From assembly GCA_013813675.1 (NCBI GenBank), contig JACCRH010000049.1, positions 1 through 10,903 on the forward strand: DNA of 10,903 bases. The letters run 5' to 3'. The stretch comes from Gemmatimonadales bacterium (GTDB lineage Bacteria > Gemmatimonadota > Gemmatimonadetes > Gemmatimonadales > GWC2-71-9). Made by a program: the position numbers and the translations under genes. Under the pieces are notes generated by a model, which was not told the DNA's origin, did not search any database, and worked only from the letters and a program-made list of their open reading frames with translations. Shown piece by piece: positions 6,103-10,903 of the stretch. Position 1 is the stretch's first letter; each line of letters begins with the position of its first letter.

Positions 6103-6852
6103 GTGACGCTGTCGAATACTCCCGAGGTGGGCCTGGCCGAGCGCGTGTCCAAACGCTATGGCAGCCTCGTCGCGCTCGATCAGGTCTCGCTTGCGGTCCA
6201 TCGCGGTGAGTGCGTCGCGCTGATCGGTGAAAGCGGCTCGGGAAAGTCTACCCTGCTTCGTTGCTTCAACCGGCTCACCGATCCCGACGACGGACGCGTT
6301 CTGCTGGATGGAAGGGACGCCGCCGGACTCGACCCCTACGAACTCCGGCGGCGCACCGGCTACGTGCCTCAGGACGGGGGCCTTCTGCCCCACTGGCGGG
6401 TGCGGCGCAACGTCGCACTGGTGCCTTGGCTCCGCGGCGAGGACGAGGCGGATCCGGCGGCGGAGCAGGCGCTCCGGCTGGTGGGACTCGAGCCGGAGCG
6501 CTTCGGACCCCGGTGGCCGCGCGAGCTTTCGGGCGGTGAGCGCCAGCGGGTCGCCGTGGCCCGGGCGCTCGCCACGCGCCCGAATGTGGTGCTGCTGGAC
6601 GAGCCGTTCGGCGCGCTCGACGCGATCACCCGCGCCGATCTCCAGGCCACCTTCTTGACGCTTCGCCGCGAGCTCGCGCTCACCGCCGTGCTGGTGACCC
6701 ACGATATCGCGGAGGCATTCCTGCTCGCCGACCGGGTCGGGGTGCTCCGCGCAGGACGTCTGGAGCAGCTCGGCACCCCGGCCGAGTTGCGCGCCGAGCC
6801 GGCGACACCGTACGTGCGCGAGCTGCTGCGGCGCGCCCGGGTGACCGGGTGA
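6103..6852 (+). CDS. ABC importer ATP-binding protein, osmoprotectant (OpuC/ProV) type
   Basis: This is the cytoplasmic ATPase that powers uptake by the fused binding/permease protein encoded next to it. The 249-residue protein has Walker A GESGSGKST (42-50), the Q-loop in YVPQDGGLLPH (Q90), the signature LSGGERQR (142-149), Walker B VVLLDEP (162-168), the D-loop FGALD and the switch histidine H200 in VTHD. The VPQ-x-x-x-LLPH stretch and the LDEPFGALDAITR segment are typical of glycine betaine/choline/carnitine importers. The C-terminal CBS domains that sense ionic strength in several OpuA/OpuC ATPases are absent, as the protein ends shortly after the nucleotide-binding domain. GTG at 6103 has GAGGTGA seven bases upstream. 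The stop overlaps the next gene's GTG by four bases (GTGA), so the two subunits are probably made in a fixed ratio. Substrate cannot be set from the ATPase alone. Confidence 0.93.
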   Translation: MTLSNTPEVGLAERVSKRYGSLVALDQVSLAVHRGECVALIGESGSGKSTLLRCFNRLTDPDDGRVLLDGRDAAGLDPYELRRRTGYVPQDGGLLPHWRVRRNVALVPWLRGEDEADPAAEQALRLVGLEPERFGPRWPRELSGGERQRVAVARALATRPNVVLLDEPFGALDAITRADLQATFLTLRRELALTAVLVTHDIAEAFLLADRVGVLRAGRLEQLGTPAELRAEPATPYVRELLRRARVTG

Positions 6853-8408
6853 GCCCGGCGCTGCTGCTGCTGCTGCTGGCGCTGCAGTCGCCCGACCAGC
6901 GGCGCGTGGTGGTGGCTTCGAAGCCGTTCGGCGAGTCGTACATCCTCGCGGAGATGTTCGCCCAACTGCTCGAGGCGAGGGACATCGAGGTGGACCGCCG
7001 CCCGGGCCTTGGCGCCACCGAGATCGCCTTTCGCGCCATCCGGACCGGCTCGGCGGATGTCTACCCCGAGTACACCGGCACGGGCCTGCTCGCGATCCTG
7101 GGGGAGCGGCCCGTGCCCGACTCGAGGCAGGTGTTCGACCGGGTCAGTCGCGAGTTTCGCCGGCGATGGAACGCCCGCTGGCTCCCGCCGCTGGGCTTCC
7201 AGAACACCTACGCGATAGCCGTACGGCGGGAGACCGCGGCGCGATACGACCTCGCCACGCTGAGCGACCTGGCGCGGGTCGGCCGGTCGCTCCATGCCGG
7301 ACTCACGCCCGACTTCATCGGCCGGCCCGATGGGCTCCCGGGGCTCACCCGTGTCTATGGTGTGCGATTCGCCGAGGTGCGCGCGCTCCTTCCAGCGGTG
7401 AAGTACCAGGCGCTCGCTGCGGGCGAGGTGGACGTGATCGACGGCTATTCCACCGACGGGCTCATCGCGCGCTACGACCTGGTCGTGCTGCGGGACGACC
7501 GGCGGTTTTTTCCGCCGTATGAGGCGGCGGCGCTGGTGAGTGGAGGGCTGGTGGAGCGGCGGCCCGCCGCCATTGCCGCGCTCGCCGAGCTGAGCGGGCG
7601 GCTGGACGAAACCACGATGCGCGCGCTCAATCGGCGGCTCGAGGTGGACCGTGAGCCGGTGGACCGGATCGCGGCCGACGCGCTGGCGGAGCTGGGTCTC
7701 ACGTCCGGCTCTCCCGCCTTGGCACCGCGTGACGGGTCGGGGGTGGAACGGCGGGTGGCGGGCGGCTTCCTTCGCTATCTCTGGGAGCGCCGCGGGGAGA
7801 CCCTGGTCCTGGTCCGGCGGCACCTGCTTCTGGTACTGCTCTCGCTCACCGCGGCAGTCGGAGTGGCGGTGCCCTTGGGGCTCGCACTGGAGCGGCTCCC
7901 CCGGGGCGCCGAGCTGGCGGTGCGGGCCGCCGGAGTGCTGCAGACCCTCCCCGGAATCGCGCTGCTGGCGTTCATGATTCCGCTGCTCGGCATCGGGTTG
8001 CTGCCCGCCGTCGTCGCACTCTTCCTCTACTCGCTCTATCCCATCCTGCGGAACACCTACACCGGGGTCCGCGATGCCGCGCCCGAGGCGGTGGCGGCGG
8101 GCCGGGCGCTTGGAATGACCCCGCGGCAGGTGCTTCGCCATGTTCGACTCCCGCTGGCGGCGCCGGTGATCATGGCCGGCGTCCGCACCGCGGCCGTGAT
8201 CAACGTGGGGACGGCGACGCTGGCGGCCTTCATCGGGGCGGGAGGTCTGGGCGATCCGATCGCGGCCGGACTGGCGCTCTCCGACACCAGGATGATCCTG
8301 TCGGGCGCGATCCCCGCGGCGCTGCTCGCGCTTGGGGTAGATGGCTTGCTCGGCGCGGTGGAACGGGTGGTGCGGCCGGGAGGGGTAGGGGTGCCCACCA
8401 CGGCTTGA
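6849..8408 (+). CDS. Osmoprotectant-type ABC importer: substrate-binding domain fused to permease
   Basis: One 519-residue polypeptide carries a solute-binding domain followed by a permease. Residues 1-14 are a short leucine-rich export or anchor segment. Residues about 18-285 are an OpuAC/ProX-like binding domain: ASKPFGESYILAEMFAQLLE (23-42), SADVYPEYTGTGLLAIL (68-84), GFQNTYAIAV (116-125), VIDGYSTDGLI (196-206) and DDRRFFPPYEAAALV (216-230). The tyrosines here are candidate cation-pi cage residues (inferred). Residues about 305-510 form the permease with roughly five hydrophobic helices (about 324-346, 362-384, 386-398, 437-460, 484-506) and the ATPase-docking EAA loop GRALGMTPRQVLRHVRLPLA (418-437). 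The binding domain is N-terminal; well-known fusions such as OpuABC and EgtUBC have the permease first. It overlaps the ATPase gene by GTGA. Likely substrates are betaine, choline, carnitine or proline betaine, or ergothioneine as for the related EgtU; the sequence does not decide between them. Confidence 0.92.
   Translation: MSPALLLLLLALQSPDQRRVVVASKPFGESYILAEMFAQLLEARDIEVDRRPGLGATEIAFRAIRTGSADVYPEYTGTGLLAILGERPVPDSRQVFDRVSREFRRRWNARWLPPLGFQNTYAIAVRRETAARYDLATLSDLARVGRSLHAGLTPDFIGRPDGLPGLTRVYGVRFAEVRALLPAVKYQALAAGEVDVIDGYSTDGLIARYDLVVLRDDRRFFPPYEAAALVSGGLVERRPAAIAALAELSGRLDETTMRALNRRLEVDREPVDRIAADALAELGLTSGSPALAPRDGSGVERRVAGGFLRYLWERRGETLVLVRRHLLLVLLSLTAAVGVAVPLGLALERLPRGAELAVRAAGVLQTLPGIALLAFMIPLLGIGLLPAVVALFLYSLYPILRNTYTGVRDAAPEAVAAGRALGMTPRQVLRHVRLPLAAPVIMAGVRTAAVINVGTATLAAFIGAGGLGDPIAAGLALSDTRMILSGAIPAALLALGVDGLLGAVERVVRPGGVGVPTTA
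6861..6878 (+). repeat. Six CTG codons in a row in the export signal
   Basis: (CTG)6 encodes six leucines of the hydrophobic core at the N-terminus of the binding-permease fusion. It is an in-frame triplet repeat, so slippage would lengthen or shorten the core without breaking the frame. Confidence 0.8.
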
Positions 8409-8434
8409 CGCCCCCTCACGCCCCCGCGTAGGAT
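8405..8434 (+). promoter_or_regulatory. Candidate promoter for DUF1015-serA, placed for a leaderless or near-leaderless mRNA
   Basis: TTGACG (8405-8410), overlapping the permease stop, is followed after 18 bases by TAGGAT (8429-8434). The predicted start, near 8441, is only about four bases before the ATG at 8445. The upstream ribosome site is poor (AGGG at best), consistent with leaderless initiation. The first hexamer is a 5/6 match to TTGACA and the second a 4/6 match to TATAAT. Read-through from the importer genes remains possible because the gap is only 36 bases. Confidence 0.4.
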
Positions 8435-8444
8435 AGGGCCCGCC

Positions 8445-9674
8445 ATGCGCCTGAACCCCTTCCGGGCCGTCCGCCCCCGTCCCGATCTCGCCGCCCAGGT
8501 GGCCGCGGTCCCTTACGATGTGGTGAACCGCGCCGAGGCGGCGGAGCTGGCCCGTGGCAACCCCCACAGCTTCCTGCACGTGGGCCGGTCCGATATCGAC
8601 CTGCCGGACGACGTCGACCCGTACGATCCCCGGATCTACCGCCACGCCCGGGAGGCGCTGGACCAGCTCCTGGCCAGAGGCACTCTCCTCCAAGACGCGA
8701 AGCCGGGCCTTTTCCTCTACCGGCAGGTCATGGACGGCCGCGGCCAGACCGGCGTCGTCGGCTGCGTGCACGTGGACGACTACGAGCGGGATCTCATTCG
8801 CAAGCATGAGAAGACCCGGCAGGACAAGGAGGACGACCGCACCCGCCACGTCCTCACGCTCAACGCCAATGCGGAGCCGGTTTTCCTTACCTACCGCGAA
8901 CGTCCCGAGATCGACGCGCTGGTGCACCGGATCGTCTCCGGCTCGACTCCGCTCTACGACTTCACCGCCCCCGACGGGGTGCGCCACACCATCTGGGCCG
9001 TGCCCGACCCCGTCGCCATGGCGCGAGCGTTCGGCGGGGTGCCGCACTCCTATGTGGCCGACGGGCACCACCGATCGGCGAGCGCATGGCGGGCGGGGAA
9101 AGTGCTCCGGTCGAAGAACCCCTCGCACCGCGGCGACGAGGAGTACAACTGGTTTCTCGCCGTGCTCTTTCCCGCTGACCAGCTCCGGATCCTGCCCTAC
9201 AACCGACTGGTCCGGGATCTGAAGGGCCAGACGCCGTCTGAAGTGCTCGGCCGGCTCGGCCGGCTGGGAAGGCTGACGCCCGCCGGGGACGCGACGCCCG
9301 ACCGGACCGGCGTCTTCTGCGTCTACCTCGACCGCGGCTGGCACCGGCTGGAGCTGGAGGCCGGTGGAATCGACCGCTCGGATCCCATCGCGTCCCTGGA
9401 CGTCTCGCTCTTGCAGGACCGCGTGCTCTCGCCGATCCTGGGCGTCGAGGACCCCCGCACCGACAAGCGGATCGATTTCGTGGGCGGGATCCGCGGCCCG
9501 GCGGAGCTGGAGCGTCGGGTGGACTCAGGCGAGATGGCTGTCGCTTTCTCCCTCTATCCGACCACCCTCGGGCAGTTGATGGCCGTCTCCGACGCCGGCC
9601 ACGTGATGCCTCCCAAGAGCACCTGGTTCGAGCCGAAGTTGCGGAGCGGGTTGTTCGTGCACCAGCTAGGTTAG
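8445..9674 (+). CDS. DUF1015 family protein linked to serine biosynthesis
   Basis: The 409-residue protein matches the full length and motif order I recall for DUF1015 (PF06245): an N-terminal PFRAVRP with VPYDVV (22-27), NPHSFLHVGRSDID (39-52), a highly charged KHEKTRQDKEDDRTRH (120-135), LNANAEPVFL (139-148), the signature ADGHHR (205-210), EEYNWFLAVLFP (232-243) and a C-terminal MPPKSTWFEPKLRSGLF (388-404). No signal peptide or membrane helix is visible, so it is probably cytoplasmic. The family has no agreed function to my knowledge, but it recurs beside serA and serC. The DGHHR motif recalls the ParB/SerK-like fold of free-serine kinases (inference, not homology shown). Here serA starts 36 bases after its stop. 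ATG at 8445 is chosen because the conserved N-terminus begins there; the weak ribosome site and promoter position suggest leaderless translation. Family assignment is firm; function is open. Confidence 0.9.
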   Translation: MRLNPFRAVRPRPDLAAQVAAVPYDVVNRAEAAELARGNPHSFLHVGRSDIDLPDDVDPYDPRIYRHAREALDQLLARGTLLQDAKPGLFLYRQVMDGRGQTGVVGCVHVDDYERDLIRKHEKTRQDKEDDRTRHVLTLNANAEPVFLTYRERPEIDALVHRIVSGSTPLYDFTAPDGVRHTIWAVPDPVAMARAFGGVPHSYVADGHHRSASAWRAGKVLRSKNPSHRGDEEYNWFLAVLFPADQLRILPYNRLVRDLKGQTPSEVLGRLGRLGRLTPAGDATPDRTGVFCVYLDRGWHRLELEAGGIDRSDPIASLDVSLLQDRVLSPILGVEDPRTDKRIDFVGGIRGPAELERRVDSGEMAVAFSLYPTTLGQLMAVSDAGHVMPPKSTWFEPKLRSGLFVHQLG

Positions 9675-9710
9675 CGAATTGGCCGGCGCCGTCCCTCGAT
9701 CGGAGTGTCA

Positions 9711-10903
9711 ATGAAGGTTCTCATCGCCGACAGGTTCGAGAAGGTCGGCATCGACGGCCTGAAGGAGCTCGGCTGCAGCGTGGTGTCGCAGCCCGATCTC
9801 ACCGCCGAGGCGCTGCCGGGAGCGGTGCGGGAGGTGGACCCCCACATCCTCATCGTGCGAAGCACCAAAGTGACCGGCCAGACCCTCAATGCGGGCACCT
9901 CGCTCACGCTGGTGATCCGGGCGGGCGCCGGAATCGACACGATCGACGTCGACACCGCCTCGAGCCGGGGCATCTTCATCTCCAACTGCCCGGGCAAGAA
10001 CTCGATCGCGGTGGCCGAGGTGGTGATGGGGCTGGTGCTCGCCTGCGACCGGCGGATTCCCGATCAGGTGGCCGACCTCCGGCTGGGCAAGTGGAACAAG
10101 GCGGAGTACTCCAAGGCCCGGGGACTGTATGGCCGGACGCTCGGCATCGTGGGGCTGGGGCAGATCGGCAAAGAGGTCGCGGTGCGGGCTCGCGCTTTCG
10201 GGATGCGGGTGCTGGCCTGGTCCCGCACCCTGACGCACGCGGAGGCCGACCGCCTGGCAATCGCTTATGCGCAGAGCCCGCTCGAGGTGGCGCGGCTCTC
10301 CGACGTGGTGACGATCAACGTCGCCGCCAACGCGGAGACCAGGCACCTGGTGAACGCCGAGTTCCTGGCGGCGATGCGGCCGGGTGCGTATCTCATCAAC
10401 ACCTCGCGCGGTTCGGTGGTGGACGAGGACGCGCTGCAGCTGGCGATCGCGGACAAGAAGCTCCGCGCCGGCCTCGATGTCTTCCAGAACGAGCCGGCCG
10501 GCGGCACGGGCGAGTTCAGCAGTCCGATCCTGCAGGCACCCGGGGTGTACGGCACCCATCATGTCGGCGCCTCGACCGATCAGGCCCAGGTGGCGATCGC
10601 CCACGAAGTGATCCGCATCGTCCAGGCCTTCCAGGCCAGCGGCGGGGTGCCCAACGTGGTGAACCGGCTGGCGCGGAGCTCGGCGAGCCACGTGCTGGTG
10701 ATCCGGCACCGGAACCGGCCCGGGGTGCTGGCCCACGTCTTCGGCGTGCTCGCCAACGCGGAGATCAACGTCGAGGAAGTGGAGAACATCATCTACCACG
10801 GCGCCCAGGCCACCCTGGCGAGGATTCACCTCGATGGGGCGCCCGGCAACGGGGCGCTGGAGCGGATCAAGTCCGGCAACGCGGACATCATCAGCGTGGA
10901 GCT
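9711..10903 (+). CDS. serA: D-3-phosphoglycerate dehydrogenase (3' end outside window)
   Basis: This enzyme oxidises 3-phosphoglycerate to 3-phosphohydroxypyruvate with NAD, the committed step of L-serine synthesis. The 397 visible residues show the substrate-binding RAGAGIDTID (70-79), the NAD-binding VGLGQIG (147-153) with the expected GxGxxG, catalytic arginine R233 in NTSRG, catalytic glutamate E261 in DVFQNEP and catalytic histidine H284 in HVGAST. A C-terminal ACT domain begins near 327 (HVLVIRHRNRPGVLAHVFGV), which in this family mediates feedback inhibition by serine. There is no intervening ASB domain, so this is the short ACT-bearing form; it should end within a few residues of the window edge. 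ATG at 9711 has GGAG (9702-9705) five bases upstream. The frame is open to the last base. It is probably co-transcribed with the DUF1015 gene 36 bases upstream; a serC gene beyond the window would complete the picture. Confidence 0.96.
   Translation, partial: MKVLIADRFEKVGIDGLKELGCSVVSQPDLTAEALPGAVREVDPHILIVRSTKVTGQTLNAGTSLTLVIRAGAGIDTIDVDTASSRGIFISNCPGKNSIAVAEVVMGLVLACDRRIPDQVADLRLGKWNKAEYSKARGLYGRTLGIVGLGQIGKEVAVRARAFGMRVLAWSRTLTHAEADRLAIAYAQSPLEVARLSDVVTINVAANAETRHLVNAEFLAAMRPGAYLINTSRGSVVDEDALQLAIADKKLRAGLDVFQNEPAGGTGEFSSPILQAPGVYGTHHVGASTDQAQVAIAHEVIRIVQAFQASGGVPNVVNRLARSSASHVLVIRHRNRPGVLAHVFGVLANAEINVEEVENIIYHGAQATLARIHLDGAPGNGALERIKSGNADIISVE

Noticed and set aside
5182..6702. A 506-codon minus-strand open frame spanning the divergent promoter region
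   Set aside because: It overlaps the membrane-protein gene in another frame and the ATPase gene in antisense. No motif or ribosome site supports it.
6369..9344. A 991-codon open frame on the minus strand opposite the ABC importer and DUF1015 genes
   Set aside because: It is antisense to three genes with clear family motifs and has low-complexity Arg/Gly/His-rich composition with no recognisable domain. It is a by-product of strong GC bias at third codon positions.
9708..10829. A 373-codon minus-strand open frame opposite serA
   Set aside because: The plus strand carries every catalytic motif of SerA; the minus frame has none.

Overview
The window is GC-rich and densely coded, with GTG/TTG starts, clear Shine-Dalgarno sites and overlapping operon genes. 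It looks like a bacterial chromosome. The best guess is Gemmatimonadota. This rests on the style of two lineage-type hypothetical proteins (the secreted protein at 829-1427 and the GYF-like/proline-rich membrane protein at 4638-5822) and on the gene repertoire. It is a judgement from memory, not a database match.

Layout. (1) 2-565, plus strand: the C-terminal part of a sigma-54-dependent activator, followed by a GC-rich stem-loop. (2) 566-1427: an intergenic stretch with a sigma-54-like -24/-12 sequence, then a small secreted protein of unknown function whose signal peptide and mature part lie in different frames. (3) 1428-1555: a convergent gap holding a long imperfect inverted repeat. (4) 4477-1556, minus strand: a three-gene non-homologous end-joining operon in the order Ku, LigD-type polymerase/primase, LigD-type ATP-dependent DNA ligase. 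The LigD activities sit on separate polypeptides and no nuclease/phosphoesterase domain is present. Its upstream region (4478-4637) is AT-rich compared with its surroundings and carries DnaA-box-like words and a perfect 9-bp inverted repeat over a candidate promoter. (5) 5822-4638, minus strand: a membrane protein with an N-terminal GYF-like domain, a Pro/Ala-rich repeat linker and one transmembrane helix. (6) 6103-8408, plus strand: a two-gene osmoprotectant-type ABC importer, an ATPase overlapping a substrate-binding/permease fusion. (7) 8445-10903, plus strand: a DUF1015 protein followed by serA (D-3-phosphoglycerate dehydrogenase, cut by the window end), probably the start of a serine-biosynthesis cluster.

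How the parts work together. Ku, the polymerase and the ligase form one double-strand-break repair pathway made in a coupled fashion. The ATPase and fused binding/permease protein make one complete importer for a betaine-like (quaternary amine) or related solute. SerA commits 3-phosphoglycerate to serine, and the linked DUF1015 protein is a candidate for an accessory or missing step.

No tRNA, rRNA, CRISPR array, transposase or phage gene was recognised. The most interesting points are the DUF1015-serA linkage, the promoter architecture in front of Ku, the fully split NHEJ operon and the GYF-like Pro-rich membrane protein.
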